Positions 1-10,098 of a DNA stretch of 64,000 nt are shown here, in pieces (the first letter of the stretch is position 1; each line of letters opens with the position of its first letter). The position numbers were made by a program, and so were the translations under genes. The stretch lies in assembly GCF_030817595.1 (NCBI RefSeq), contig NZ_JAUSZN010000001.1, positions 1,434,001 to 1,498,000 on the forward strand. The letters are read 5' to 3'. This DNA comes from Neobacillus niacini. Its GTDB lineage: Bacteria > Bacillota > Bacilli > Bacillales > Cytobacillaceae. Under the pieces are notes generated by a model. That model was not told the DNA's origin. It was given only the letters and a program-made list of their open reading frames with translations, and did not search any database.

Positions 1-574
1 CATCCGGTGCAACTAAATATTCTCGCATTTTAAAGCCCAGTTTCTCAGCAAGAAAATCCGTAACAATTTTAGAATCGATATTTGTTGCGAGATTGACATG
101 ATCAATACGACGCGGTGAGATCCCCTTTGCCCACGCCTTATATGTTTGATTTTTTAACACAGCGCGTCGATGTAATTCGGGAACTGGTTTATCCATATTA
201 AAGTAAATTTCAAATTGATGGCCACTCGGCAGTTGGAAGCGGATAGCATCTCCCTGTCCAGTCTCCCTTCCTGCTTCAATGTATTCAACTGAAACACCCG
301 AATCCTTTAAAAGAATGGCAAAATGCTCGACATCCTCTGGTCTCTTTGCCTTCCAAGAAATATGGTCAATACGTGATTCCGGTCCTGAGGTAATAGACAT
401 TGTATGATGTTCAAAATCACCCCACGCACGAAGATAATGAACACCATCTACCTCTATGGTTTCTTCTAACCCGACAATTTCTTTAAAAAACCACAAAGAT
501 TTTTCTATATCTGCGGATACTAATGCCACATGTCCAAGCTTTGCAATTTCTGGCGCCTTGTTAAACTTTTTCAT
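1..574 (-). CDS. Catechol 2,3-dioxygenase-like extradiol dioxygenase (partial, cut by left edge)
   Basis: An open frame of 191 codons runs from an ATG at 574, preceded by AGGGGAG, off the left edge of the window. It shows two consecutive VOC (extradiol dioxygenase) modules. The first covers about residues 10-125 and ends with GHQFEIYFN. The second starts near residue 155 with RRIDHVNLAT, whose His159 sits where the first Fe(II) ligand of the catalytic module is expected. The other two ligands (a His and a Glu) would lie beyond the edge. Members of the family open catechols by meta cleavage to 2-hydroxymuconic semialdehydes and are about 300 residues long, so roughly a third is missing. Upstream in the same direction lie an MFS transporter gene and a ring-cleavage-product hydrolase, which fits this role. 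The exact aromatic substrate cannot be told. Confidence 0.85.
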   Translation of the reverse strand, partial: MKKFNKAPEIAKLGHVALVSADIEKSLWFFKEIVGLEETIEVDGVHYLRAWGDFEHHTMSITSGPESRIDHISWKAKRPEDVEHFAILLKDSGVSVEYIEAGRETGQGDAIRFQLPSGHQFEIYFNMDKPVPELHRRAVLKNQTYKAWAKGISPRRIDHVNLATNIDSKIVTDFLAEKLGFKMREYLVAPD

Positions 575-635
575 CGTTTTCTCCCCTAACTAAGCATATT
601 AACTATAAGATAACGCTTTCGTTTCATGCGTTTTT

Positions 636-2204
636 TCATACTTCATTTGCTATATTTTCAATCGACACATCAATTGGCCTTTGTACTGGTGCGGTTTTTA
701 ATTTTAATAGCCCTAAACTGATGATAATTAGCCCTATAAAGATGATTAAATTAATAACCCCTAATGTATGAATACCCGAGGCTACACTATCTGCAGTAGC
801 TTGGCCTAAGAGCTCTGTGACCTCAATATTCAATTGAGCTAGAGTACTTTGAAGTTCAGATGAAGTGCTGCCCGTTACCTGTGCCTATATTAATTGTCTA
901 GCCTGATCACCTGTTAATCCTAAACTTTCCGCTTTTGCTTGAATCGCACTTTCAAAGCCTCTAGAGGTTGACATACCGTAAATAGTCAAACCCAACGTAG
1001 CACCTACTGGTAATCCTAAATCTTTAAATAAACTGAAAGTACCAGTACTTACACCTTTTTTATCCTCTGGTGTAAAAAGGAGAATGACCTTCATCAATGA
1101 TGCATTCAAAAAGCTGGAGCAGATTCCAACAAATACCATGACAGCCAGGATATACATAATAGAAGATCCCATATGGACACCTAAATACATTCCAATCCCA
1201 ATTACCCCAGTTATGAGCGAAATAAAAACTAGATATACTGGGTTAAAACGATCCAATAAAACCCCAATTGTTGGTGAGAATATCGCAGCGGATGAAAATA
1301 GCACCGTTGTAATCATGCCAACTTGTAGTGCCGTCATGTTTGGATTGTCTGCTGTTAAAAAAGTAAGGGACATTAGAATACTTAACATCATAAAGTTCTG
1401 GAATGCGATGAGAATGGCTGGAATATATACACCTTTCAGTTTTAAAAGCTTCAAATCCACGACAGGGTGTTCTGTCTTTTTCTGCATATAAATGAAAATA
1501 CCGAGCATTACTGCAAAAACTATGCCACCTGCTAGAAGCATTATCGGACCAAAGTTTGTTAAAATAAGCGGCATTGCAACAAAGAGTGTGATTAGTAGCA
1601 TAAATAGAGTTGCTCCCTTATAATCTAGCGCCACTTGTTTTCCTTTTTCACTTTTCGGTATGAAAATACTAATAAGAACCAATCCAATAGCCGACACTGT
1701 TGCGCTAGTTGCATAGACCGAACGCCAGCCCCATACATCAATTAGAGCACCTGCTATTGCTCCACCAGTTCCTGTTGCAATATACGAGAACAACATGAAC
1801 AGGCCAATTGCACGTCCTCTCTTTTGTTCAGGAAATAGTTCTGGAATATAGGCAAACACATTCGGAAAAATAAGTGCATATCCGATTCCTTGCAATAATG
1901 CACCTAGTAGATAAATCCAACTAACAGGGGTGAATACTTTCATCGTCTGGGCGATACAGAAAATAACTAAACCAACAACAATTACCTTCTTCCTCCCTAC
2001 TTGGTCACCTAGCCGACCGAATAGGGGCGCTAAAGCAATGGCCGCACCACTTGATAATAAGGTTAGTAAGCCGCTATTCGCAGTGCTAACACCAAAATAT
2101 TCACTAATATAGGGAAGAGCAGGTGTAGTAAATGCATTCGCTTCAAGAGCAACAAAGATTCCCAGCAACAGTACTGAATATATGAACCATGGATTTTTTC
2201 TCAT
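636..2204 (-). pseudogene. MFS transporter (DHA2-like) interrupted by an in-frame amber codon
   Basis: The frame starts at ATG 2204 and reads 439 residues of a major facilitator protein, including the inter-helix signature GRLGDQVGRKKV and an N-terminal half rich in membrane helices. It then meets TAG at 885-887. The same frame continues without interruption for another 81 codons to TGA at 636-638, and this tail holds the last membrane helix (VINLIIFIGLIIISLGLLKL). The full reading is about 521 residues, the usual size for 14-helix DHA2 carriers, so the tail is part of the original gene. Without it the product lacks its final helix. The gene lies between the meta-cleavage hydrolase and the dioxygenase, so its original job was probably uptake or efflux of an aromatic compound (inference). 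A C-to-T change from CAG would explain the stop. Readthrough or a sequencing error are alternatives. Confidence 0.85.
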
Positions 2205-2227
2205 ATAACACTCCTTAGACTATTAAA

Positions 2228-3088
2228 TTAGCGAGATTTGGTTTCATTAAAAAATTGATCAATGAGTTGAATAAACCGCTCATACTTTTCGATTTGAACC
2301 CAATGTCCACATTGTTTAAGTAATACTAACTCTGCGTTCGGAAGATGCTCTAATACTGCTAAACTCGATTCACGAGGAACAAACTGATCTTCATAGCCGT
2401 GAATTAATAGAACCGGCTGCTTCATACGACGCAATGCACTTGGTGGAATCGTCAATTCATGAGGCATTGTCGCAAATAAGGATGGGTATAGTTCTCTGGT
2501 TTCTGGCTTCATAATATTTTCATAACGCGTTTGAACAATTTCCTCCAGCTGCTCTTCTACAACCGATTCATCATACATAAACCACGTAATAAGATTACGA
2601 AAAGCTTGAATTGTTGGATCCTTGAAGAATTGAGTCATACGTACAATTTCAGGTGACGGGCCATTCTTGCCGCCTCCTCCACCACTGCCCATTAAAACGA
2701 CTTTTTCAAATCGAGATGAATCATACATTAGCGCATTTAGAGAAACTACGCCCCCCATTGAATTTCCAATTAAGCTTGCTTTTTCAATGTTGTTGTAATC
2801 CATTACTTCAAGGATTTGCTCAACACGTGCAGTAGTCCACTGCCAGAAAGTTAATTTTGTGTTTTCCGGTAAATCTGTATTACCAAAACCAATCATGTCA
2901 ATCGCAATTACATGAAATCGATTGCTTAATTCATTTAATACTCGACTCCAGTTTGACTCCGAGTTCGCTCCGGGACCTGAACCATGTAAAAATATTAATG
3001 TCTTCTCGTTTTCTTTTCCTCCTTCACAATAATAGCTATTAAACTTACCTGTCTTAACTTTCTTTGTTTCATAATTGCTCACTATCAT
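2228..3088 (-). CDS. Alpha/beta hydrolase of the meta-cleavage product hydrolase family (BphD/XylF-like)
   Basis: Residues 35-42 read HGSGPGAN, the oxyanion-hole motif typical of C-C hydrolases that act on ring-fission products. The nucleophile elbow is GNSMGG (Ser110). Asp234 (HGYEDQFVP) and His262 (CGHWVQIE) complete the triad. At 286 residues it has the family's usual length. Such enzymes hydrolyse 2-hydroxymuconic semialdehyde or its aryl analogues in the cytoplasm. The ATG at 3088 is preferred over a GTG at 3094 because that GTG is part of the GAGGTG ribosome site. It is the first gene of a minus-strand group with the MFS transporter and dioxygenase, and it diverges from the likely activator gene at 3258. 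Which aromatic feeds the pathway is not determined. Confidence 0.88.
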   Translation of the reverse strand: MIVSNYETKKVKTGKFNSYYCEGGKENEKTLIFLHGSGPGANSESNWSRVLNELSNRFHVIAIDMIGFGNTDLPENTKLTFWQWTTARVEQILEVMDYNNIEKASLIGNSMGGVVSLNALMYDSSRFEKVVLMGSGGGGGKNGPSPEIVRMTQFFKDPTIQAFRNLITWFMYDESVVEEQLEEIVQTRYENIMKPETRELYPSLFATMPHELTIPPSALRRMKQPVLLIHGYEDQFVPRESSLAVLEHLPNAELVLLKQCGHWVQIEKYERFIQLIDQFFNETKSR

Positions 3089-3094
3089 CTTCAC

Positions 3095-3257
3095 CTCTTA
3101 AAATTTTATTTACATGCATGTTTCGTATTTTCATAATATTCCAAAAATTAGAACAATATAATATCAATTTCCATTGTTTTTATAGTATTAAACATTAATT
3201 TTCATTGTTTTTTGAATTTTTAAAATATATAGTAGTTATATAAAAGGAGTGAGTATA
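3095..3257. promoter_or_regulatory. Divergent promoter region with a 31-bp-spaced direct repeat
   Basis: This AT-rich interval lies between the hydrolase (minus) and the activator gene (plus). AATTTCCATTGTTTTT at 3166-3181 recurs as AATTTTCATTGTTTTT at 3197-3212, 15 of 16 bases identical, with a 31-bp offset (about three helical turns). The first copy also sits in a loose AACAAT...ATTGTT inverted arrangement starting near 3152. The pair is a candidate binding site for the divergent activator. No experimental motif is known to me. Confidence 0.45.
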
Positions 3258-5054
3258 GTGGAAAATAACAAAACGTTCCATTCTTCTGATATTATCTTCT
3301 CTTCTGAGGGCTTTGGTTTACTTCGTAAAACGCTTTACGAAAATATTGGAGAAAAGAGGGCTAAAATATTATTATTGCAATTTGGATATAAGCTTGGACG
3401 AGAAAAGGCATTAGAATTAATGCAATATTACTCTGATATGAAGGAATTAATTCGTTGGGCTCCTTTAACACATATTAATTTAGGACATGTGTCAAAGGTA
3501 GAAACTAATGGATCTTCCATAATCAATGAAAATGGCGAAATTATTTTTATTGATTCAATAGGTAAATGGTTTGACTCTTTTGAAGCAGATTTACATACTC
3601 ATTATCATGGAGAATCTAAAACATGTGCTTGTCACATTTTAAGCGGCTATGCTAGCGGCTATTTATCGGAGATATATCAAATGGATATTTATGTAGTGGA
3701 ACAATCATGTAAAGCTATGGGCTATCCACATTGTACTTTTGAGGTAAATACGAAAAAACAATGGGTGCAAATAAACCCTTCTATTCTTAACGAATTCGAT
3801 CACCAAACAGTAGCCGAAGAACTTGAAATCACATACGATAAGCTATTAAGTCAAAAACAATTGCTCGACAAGGTGACTAATTATCATAGCCAGCTAACCG
3901 AATGTGTAGCGAAGAAAAATAGCTTACAGCACGTATTAACCACAGCCTATAATATTTTGAACATCCCAATCATCATTAAACAAACAAATGATAAAACAAT
4001 TGCCCTGAAGGGGATTGATGAAACGATTTATACTAATCTATTGAAGCAAGCACCTAAGCCAGTAACAATTAGTAAACATAATGAAACTATCTTTGTAAAA
4101 TTAGGTGGAATGTATAAAATGACAACCCCTATCTATTTAGATAATAGGGTTTTTGCTACCTGTTCATTCCTTTATGAAAATGCCCAATCTTTAGATGAGA
4201 ATGATTATTTATTTTTAGAGCGCTTATCTATCACTTGTGCTCTTTGTTTTTTAAAGGAGAAGATTAGTTTTGAGACAACTGAACGGTTAAAAATATCGAT
4301 TTTAGATCGTCTTATTTATATGAAGCACGAATCTGAAGAGGATTTCAAAACGCATTTCCGTCTCTTAACAGACAAGATGGAGGAACCTTACGCAAGCCTA
4401 GTAATACGTTGTAATCATAAAAAGGATACCTATTTACCAATTGACTACTATGATCAATTGCTTCAATTTTCACAGATATTTAAACTACAATATTTAAATG
4501 CACTTTTCAGCATATCCAACCAGGATATTTATGTGCTTTTTAGTACATCTACACATCAGAATATCGAAGAACCCTTACTAAAAATACTTAACCAAATGCA
4601 GAAAAATAATCCTGATCTTCACTATACAATTGGAGTTAGCCATCCTTTTACTCAACTCGAGCTCTTCTCCGAACATTTAAAGCAAGCCAAACAGGCAGTT
4701 TCATTACCACGTAATAAATCAATTTCATATTATAGTGAGCTTGGACTGCTTGGGGATTTCTTAAATAATATAGATACTGAAACACTTAAGCAAACCGCCT
4801 CAAAGCAATTAAAAGATTTACTTATACCCGATCCAAAAATGCAGGAGCTACTTTATACATTATATATTTACTTAATAAATGGAAAAAGGTTAGAAAAGAC
4901 AATGCAAGCATTAAACCTTTCGATGGGTGGAATCCAATATCGCATTCGAAAAATCGAGGAAATTATTAAGAAAGATTTAAAAGACTCTTATACCACTGCA
5001 TACTTATTACTATTAATTGAAGCCCTTATTATTATGAAAGAAATTGAATTTTAA
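3258..5054 (+). CDS. XylR_N / V4R sensor with PucR-type C-terminal HTH, likely activator of the aromatic operon
   Basis: The N-terminal ~100 residues resemble the XylR N-terminal (activator of aromatic catabolism) domain. A V4R-like domain follows at about 105-165, with KTCACHILSGYASGYLSEIY and CKAMGYPHCTFEV, the Cys-rich effector-binding segment. After a long middle region, the last ~60 residues (TMQALNLSMGGIQYRIRKIEEI) look like the PucR/CdaR-type helix-turn-helix. There is no sigma-54 AAA+ domain, unlike the Gram-negative XylR/DmpR proteins that share the sensor. It probably binds an aromatic effector and acts with ordinary RNA polymerase (inference). The GTG at 3258 is chosen over the GTG at 3249 because AAAAGGAG ends at 3249, giving 8 nt spacing. 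The gene diverges from the meta-cleavage operon. Confidence 0.8.
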   Translation: MENNKTFHSSDIIFSSEGFGLLRKTLYENIGEKRAKILLLQFGYKLGREKALELMQYYSDMKELIRWAPLTHINLGHVSKVETNGSSIINENGEIIFIDSIGKWFDSFEADLHTHYHGESKTCACHILSGYASGYLSEIYQMDIYVVEQSCKAMGYPHCTFEVNTKKQWVQINPSILNEFDHQTVAEELEITYDKLLSQKQLLDKVTNYHSQLTECVAKKNSLQHVLTTAYNILNIPIIIKQTNDKTIALKGIDETIYTNLLKQAPKPVTISKHNETIFVKLGGMYKMTTPIYLDNRVFATCSFLYENAQSLDENDYLFLERLSITCALCFLKEKISFETTERLKISILDRLIYMKHESEEDFKTHFRLLTDKMEEPYASLVIRCNHKKDTYLPIDYYDQLLQFSQIFKLQYLNALFSISNQDIYVLFSTSTHQNIEEPLLKILNQMQKNNPDLHYTIGVSHPFTQLELFSEHLKQAKQAVSLPRNKSISYYSELGLLGDFLNNIDTETLKQTASKQLKDLLIPDPKMQELLYTLYIYLINGKRLEKTMQALNLSMGGIQYRIRKIEEIIKKDLKDSYTTAYLLLLIEALIIMKEIEF

Positions 5055-5065
5055 CTCGGTGGTGT

Positions 5066-5100
5066 GACCCAAATGTTGATTATTCACTTGGGTCTTTTTT
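5066..5100 (+). terminator. Intrinsic terminator of the aromatic regulator gene
   Basis: GACCCAA (5066-5072) pairs with TTGGGTC (5088-5094), followed by TTTTTT. It starts 11 bp after the stop codon of the regulator. Confidence 0.85.
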
Positions 5101-5450
5101 CGGTCGTTGTATTGTTCCGTTACAAAATGGACAGACGCTTCTACTTCTTCATCTTCTTTTAAATCAAAATCGAAGTGAATCCTTTCATATACGGTTGAAT
5201 AAAATGCCTGGAATGGTAATACTCGTGGGATTAGGAATCAGCTTCGGGCCAGACTTTTCTAACAAAAATGATCCTTATGTAGTAAGTGGGAAAATCGTTC
5301 CGATCGACATCATCAATTACGAACAGGAAAAAATAGGTGTAGGATGGGTACGCTCAGAGAATAATCATTTTTCGATTAATACAAAGAAGTTTTTAGAACA
5401 TTTTAATTTCCATTCCCGAATGCAGACCTATTCATCTTAATGATTATTGG
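5101..5450. other. Intergenic stretch without a supported gene
   Basis: An 81-codon plus-strand frame (5195-5440) is open but has no ribosome site and no recognisable domain. A short minus-strand frame across 5100-5215 also reads like protein but has no start. The stretch may hold remnants of a lost gene; nothing can be called. Confidence 0.4.
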
Positions 5451-5451
5451 T

Positions 5452-5483
5452 AAAAAAAACTCCCATCCAATGAAGGGAGTTTT
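5452..5483 (-). terminator. Intrinsic terminator of the subtilase gene
   Basis: AAAACTCCC (5456-5464) pairs with GGGAGTTTT (5475-5483). Read on the minus strand the hairpin runs into eight U residues, just past the stop codon at 5501. Confidence 0.9.
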
Positions 5484-5500
5484 CTCTATGCAATCAATGA

Positions 5501-8500
5501 TTAATTAAAACGTGCTTTTAAGCCTTCTAAAGTAAGTTTACCTGTTTTTTCAACTGGTTTATTGGATGTTGGATAGTATGGATTGATGGACATGAAATTC
5601 TTTTCGACATAATTGAAGTCAATAATGTCAACGACCCCATCCTTGTTAAGATCTTCTTTCAATCTATCGCCTGAAATTCCAGCATTATTTGCAATAAGCT
5701 TTGCGTCATAAATATCGATTACATGATCTCCGTTGACATCTCCAGCAGCTGCGGTATCCGTATATGCAACATAGAAAATACCTTGGACTTTTCCATCAAT
5801 TGTTCTGCTTAAAGTTACTTTTTTGTTATATAGGAAATGTCCGGGAATATCGACAACTAATGTATATTCATCACTCGTTGCAGGAATATCCGTTATCGTC
5901 ATATACCCATTATCTGAAATATCAGCAGGATACTTTTTCCCATTTTTATCTACTAAATAAGCCTTTGTCCCAATCTTTGAATAGTCTAAATCATAATTAT
6001 CCAAATTAACTGCTTCACCATGATAGTACCCTTCGAACCATGAGTGTTTAGAAATGAATTTAAACTTTTCAGCAAATGTTGGTAATGTAGACTTACTCCC
6101 AGAGCTTGTTTGATAGGAAGATTCTTGATAATAGAATGAACTTTCTACCATGTAATTATGGTCATCGACTACTTTTAATGTGATATCCAATAAATCAATA
6201 TCATCATTAATGGAAACTGGTAATTGTGTCTTTTTGTCTAAAATATCTACAGCAAATGCTGAAAGATTAGACCATGTGCTTTCTGTAATTTGTGGCTTTG
6301 CAACACGAATCGTCCAATTATTTTTCTTTGCAAGATCCTCTAGCTGTTTTGATGCTTTAACGTCAACAACTTTATAGAAATTAGGGACATCGATGGTTAC
6401 AGAAGCACTTGTTAAATCTTGCGCGTTTTGAACGGTAAATGTATTTACAAACTCCGATCCAAGACTTACACCTTTTATATTTGGTTTTATTGTCGAATAT
6501 TTATCCCCTTTATCAATAAAAGTAAAGTCTGGGAAAGTTGGATTTCCTGCAGTAGCGTAATCATACGTATAGATGGCTACATTTGTTGGATAGTTTGCAT
6601 ATTCTTCTGGTAAGACACCAAATTTAAATTCACCATTTGCATTTGGGAAAAATTCAGCTGTTGGCCAAAATGAATCTTGATAAGCGTACGCGGTATTTGC
6701 CTCTTGAGTGATGTCATGTCCTCTACTTTTTAAATAATCAATCGTATCATCATACAATTTCCCATGTACCCAATAGGCTGTATAATTTTGTCCATCATAA
6801 CTTTCAGTTGTTAAATCTGAATTTGAAAGTTCTTGGATTCCTGTTTTCTTATCAAATTCCAGTGTTGGAGCTGTATTATCGATCACCATGTCATTATCGA
6901 TTTTATATGTTTTGCCATCAACCCCTGTACCAATATAAGAAACAATGTATTTACCTTCTTTAAGTGGTTCATATTCAAGTGCTAAAGGTTTATTCGGATC
7001 ACCTGTAAAATGTTTTACTTCACCTGAAAATCCGAAGAAAATGAAGTAATCCGTATCAACTGCCGCATTTTCTAAATTAAACGTGCCATAAAACCCAATT
7101 GGTTTTCCATCTAGATCGCTAACCACGACATCAATCGTTTTCATATGACTATTTAACTTGAAATCGACAGGTGTAAACGGCTCAATGTATGGATGAAAGT
7201 TACTAAGGTCATTCGTTATTGCATGTTTATAAAATGTTAGTTTTTCGAATCCGGGTTTCGCATAACGAACATGGAAGGGAATTTGATATTCTGCCGTTTT
7301 TGACTCATTTTCAATATAAATATATCCTTGATATACACCAAATTCTGCATTAGCTGGAATGGATATTTCTGCATTCATATTTTTACTCTCTTTACCATTC
7401 ACCTCAAACGTCGATGGTAATTCAAGCGTCACACCACTCTTTGCAGCATCCTTTGAGACACCATCGATTGTTAAAAATTCAACTCTAGTATGATATGTTT
7501 CTAGTTCACTACTTAAATTCTTAATAGAAATCGAGGTTGCTCTATTTTGCGTCTCACTTGATTGTGCCATACTACCAAAAGGAATAGACCCTGATATGTC
7601 ATCGATTTCTATTTTTATTCCATTTTCATCTAAGGAAGTCGCCTTATTTTGTACTTCCAATAACGTTGTATTATGGACTGCCTCATAAGCATCAACACGT
7701 CCTGCCCCAACTTCATTCACGTTGTACGTACGACCTTTTAAAGGATCAGCCGTATTCATTAGTGCTGCCTTTACATCTGCAACTGTATATTCTGGATGGG
7801 ATTGTAATAATAAAGCTGCTACTCCAGCAACATGTGGGGTAGCCATTGAAGTTCCACTTAAACTCGCATAGCCACTGGAATAATCGACACCATCTTCAGG
7901 ACTGTTAATATATTCTGGTACTGTAGAAAATGTAGATACCCCAGGTGCTACTACATCTGGCTTAATATCAAAGTTATTACTAACTGGACCGCGTGAGCTA
8001 AAATCAGCTAACACATCACCTGTTGTCAAATTTGACTGTAAGTCTGTTATTTTAAGTTTAGCTGTAGGATCTGCTTTTAATTTTTCTGAAAGCTTTACTC
8101 CGTCAGCATGTACCATTTTAAATGTTGGGATATAACCATGATTTTCACCTAAGAAAAATGGAATTTCGCCATCTTGATTATTGTAAAGTAAAACTGCGGT
8201 AGCACCTTTTTCATGCGCACGTCGGATTTTTTCATCAAATGATATATCGCCACGAGTAATGAATGCCACTTTCCCATTAACGTTTTTGTCCGAATAATCA
8301 TCTTCTGTACCAATCCCTACTTCAACAACATCATACTCTTTATCTATTAACTGAAGATAATCCTTACCAAGACCATGCCCCATTAAAGTATTATGAACTG
8401 AAATATCTGCTAAACTTGCTTTAACGGTTGGAATATCAGTCGGCACATCACTAGCACCAACAGTGATGGCTAGTGGAGAAGCACCTGGTGAACCTAACGT

Positions 8501-9643
8501 ACCAGGATTTGGCCCTGCATTTCCTCCGGCTATAACTGGAATGACCCCTTTTAATGCTGCATTGTTGATTGCTACAGATGTAGCGTCTAAGGAATGATTA
8601 TTACTATTACCTAATGATAGATTTATCACATCCATTCCATCTTCTACTGCTCTTTCTATACCTGCGATTACCGATGAATCATATCCTGATCCATACTCTC
8701 CTAATACTCGGTATGCATACAAGTCAACATTTGGAGCTACACCTGTCATGGCATATTCAACATCATTTTTTGGGTTAGATGCGATGGTTCCAGCAACATG
8801 AGTTCCGTGTTCTGTATAGTATGCACTTCCATTTATCGATTCAGGTTGACCAGATGCAAGCCACTCGGCTCTCGTTGTTTCCATTGGGTCAGAATCATTT
8901 TCGACAAAATCATATCCGCCTTTATACACATCTTTTAAATCAGGGTGATTATAATCAATCCCTGTATCAAGTACTCCAACTTTTATTCCTTGCCCTTTTA
9001 AGCCCTCATTATGTAAACGATCAACTCCTATATGATGAAGCGCTGGTGGAATTAATTTTCCAGTTGTTGGTTCTTGTGTGGTAGTCGATTCATTTTCCGG
9101 TAAACGAACGACATTGTCTTTCCATATCCGTTTGACTACACCAGTCTCAAGCAAAGTATTAATTTCACTTGTGGGAATCGTCATAGCCATTCCATTAAAT
9201 ACATTCTTGTACGTTTGTTTAATTTGATATTGAAGTGAGTTTTCTTTTATATTTTGGTTTAACTCCTCCTTCTTTTTAAAAATTTCCGTTAATCGTTGTT
9301 TAAAATATTCTTGTTCCCCTTTTATCTTTTCTGCTTTATTTTTAGCTGAACCTTTTGTTTTTGATTGCTGCGCATTTTCGACCGGAGCTGTTTTGAACTC
9401 AACAATCACATTTGCAGTTTTATCTTTAAGTGACAACAAACTTGGATCAATGATGAATCCTTCTTGTGGGGTTAATTTTTTTATAGACTGTCGTTGCTCT
9501 TCAGATAGTCCTTTTAAGATTGATTCAGCAGAATTTGAAATCGCATAAGATTTTTGCTGAGGCATTAAATAAGATGTAAGAAGGCCAGAGGCTATCACAC
9601 CTGATACCATAACATTTAGAAATTGTTTCTTTCGATTTTTCAT
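5501..9643 (-). CDS. Secreted S8 (Vpr-like) serine protease with PA insert and C-terminal dockerin-like module
   Basis: The 1380-residue product begins with a signal peptide (KNRKK, then a hydrophobic stretch to about residue 35). An inhibitor-I9-like propeptide region spans about 75-185. The subtilisin domain carries Asp226 ([13 protein letters not shown]), His282 (EHGTHVAGT), oxyanion Asn375 and Ser599 ([12 protein letters not shown]). A PA domain is inserted at about 430-530 ([20 protein letters not shown]). Beta-rich, Fn3/Ig-like regions follow. Residues 1301-1350 hold two Ca2+-loop repeats, [12 protein letters not shown] and [13 protein letters not shown], in dockerin type I style, then a short Pro-rich tail. 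No cohesin or scaffoldin is visible in the window. It probably degrades extracellular protein. ATG 9643 follows AAGGAG with good spacing. The gene diverges from an XRE-TPR regulator at 10099. Confidence 0.93.
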   Translation of the reverse strand: MKNRKKQFLNVMVSGVIASGLLTSYLMPQQKSYAISNSAESILKGLSEEQRQSIKKLTPQEGFIIDPSLLSLKDKTANVIVEFKTAPVENAQQSKTKGSAKNKAEKIKGEQEYFKQRLTEIFKKKEELNQNIKENSLQYQIKQTYKNVFNGMAMTIPTSEINTLLETGVVKRIWKDNVVRLPENESTTTQEPTTGKLIPPALHHIGVDRLHNEGLKGQGIKVGVLDTGIDYNHPDLKDVYKGGYDFVENDSDPMETTRAEWLASGQPESINGSAYYTEHGTHVAGTIASNPKNDVEYAMTGVAPNVDLYAYRVLGEYGSGYDSSVIAGIERAVEDGMDVINLSLGNSNNHSLDATSVAINNAALKGVIPVIAGGNAGPNPGTLGSPGASPLAITVGASDVPTDIPTVKASLADISVHNTLMGHGLGKDYLQLIDKEYDVVEVGIGTEDDYSDKNVNGKVAFITRGDISFDEKIRRAHEKGATAVLLYNNQDGEIPFFLGENHGYIPTFKMVHADGVKLSEKLKADPTAKLKITDLQSNLTTGDVLADFSSRGPVSNNFDIKPDVVAPGVSTFSTVPEYINSPEDGVDYSSGYASLSGTSMATPHVAGVAALLLQSHPEYTVADVKAALMNTADPLKGRTYNVNEVGAGRVDAYEAVHNTTLLEVQNKATSLDENGIKIEIDDISGSIPFGSMAQSSETQNRATSISIKNLSSELETYHTRVEFLTIDGVSKDAAKSGVTLELPSTFEVNGKESKNMNAEISIPANAEFGVYQGYIYIENESKTAEYQIPFHVRYAKPGFEKLTFYKHAITNDLSNFHPYIEPFTPVDFKLNSHMKTIDVVVSDLDGKPIGFYGTFNLENAAVDTDYFIFFGFSGEVKHFTGDPNKPLALEYEPLKEGKYIVSYIGTGVDGKTYKIDNDMVIDNTAPTLEFDKKTGIQELSNSDLTTESYDGQNYTAYWVHGKLYDDTIDYLKSRGHDITQEANTAYAYQDSFWPTAEFFPNANGEFKFGVLPEEYANYPTNVAIYTYDYATAGNPTFPDFTFIDKGDKYSTIKPNIKGVSLGSEFVNTFTVQNAQDLTSASVTIDVPNFYKVVDVKASKQLEDLAKKNNWTIRVAKPQITESTWSNLSAFAVDILDKKTQLPVSINDDIDLLDITLKVVDDHNYMVESSFYYQESSYQTSSGSKSTLPTFAEKFKFISKHSWFEGYYHGEAVNLDNYDLDYSKIGTKAYLVDKNGKKYPADISDNGYMTITDIPATSDEYTLVVDIPGHFLYNKKVTLSRTIDGKVQGIFYVAYTDTAAAGDVNGDHVIDIYDAKLIANNAGISGDRLKEDLNKDGVVDIIDFNYVEKNFMSINPYYPTSNKPVEKTGKLTLEGLKARFN

Positions 9644-10098
9644 TAAGTAACGCTCCTTCTACTACTTTAATTTCTGCTGCAAATTTTAACTCTATTACTT
9701 TTTAAAAATAATAATCCAGCAAATTCCCCCTTTTAAAATGATTACATATTCCTATGAGCACCTCATTCCTCCCGAAAGATAGATAGTGTAAAATAAGAGT
9801 ATGAATAATTAGATAACTCTATTAATTCATATTGTACTGGAGCTTTTATTCACGGTAAACTGGGGGAATTTTTCTACTAGTTTTCCTACTTCCACTGCAG
9901 AATGCGTCGAAAGCCTTGTGGGATATTGTCAAACTTAGAAGAATGTGAGCGATTTTTTGTAAAATCTCAACCATTTGATTTCTAGAAAATGACAATTGAT
10001 AAACTATATCGAAAAAATCATTTTTGTACTTGGGGGAATCTTGGTTTTCCTACTACTCAATCACATCCAAATATTTTTCTAAAAGGAGAAATTCAATT
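9644..10098. promoter_or_regulatory. Protease/regulator intergenic region with repeated GGGGGAAT boxes
   Basis: This 455-bp region holds no gene. TGGGGGAAT at 9861-9869 followed by GTTTTCCTACT at 9880-9890 recurs as TGGGGGAAT at 10031-10039 followed by GTTTTCCTACT at 10044-10054. A third, inverted copy (AAATTCCCCC) lies at 9721-9730, nearer the protease. Exact recurrence of such a G-rich block in AT-rich DNA suggests operator sites for the adjacent regulator (inference). Confidence 0.5.

Noticed and set aside
1084..1491. 135-codon plus-strand frame opposite the MFS gene
   Set aside because: Antisense shadow of a clear membrane transporter; no ribosome site.
5195..5440. 81-codon plus-strand frame
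   Set aside because: No ribosome site before any start, no recognisable domain, and it lies between two terminators. At best it is a remnant.
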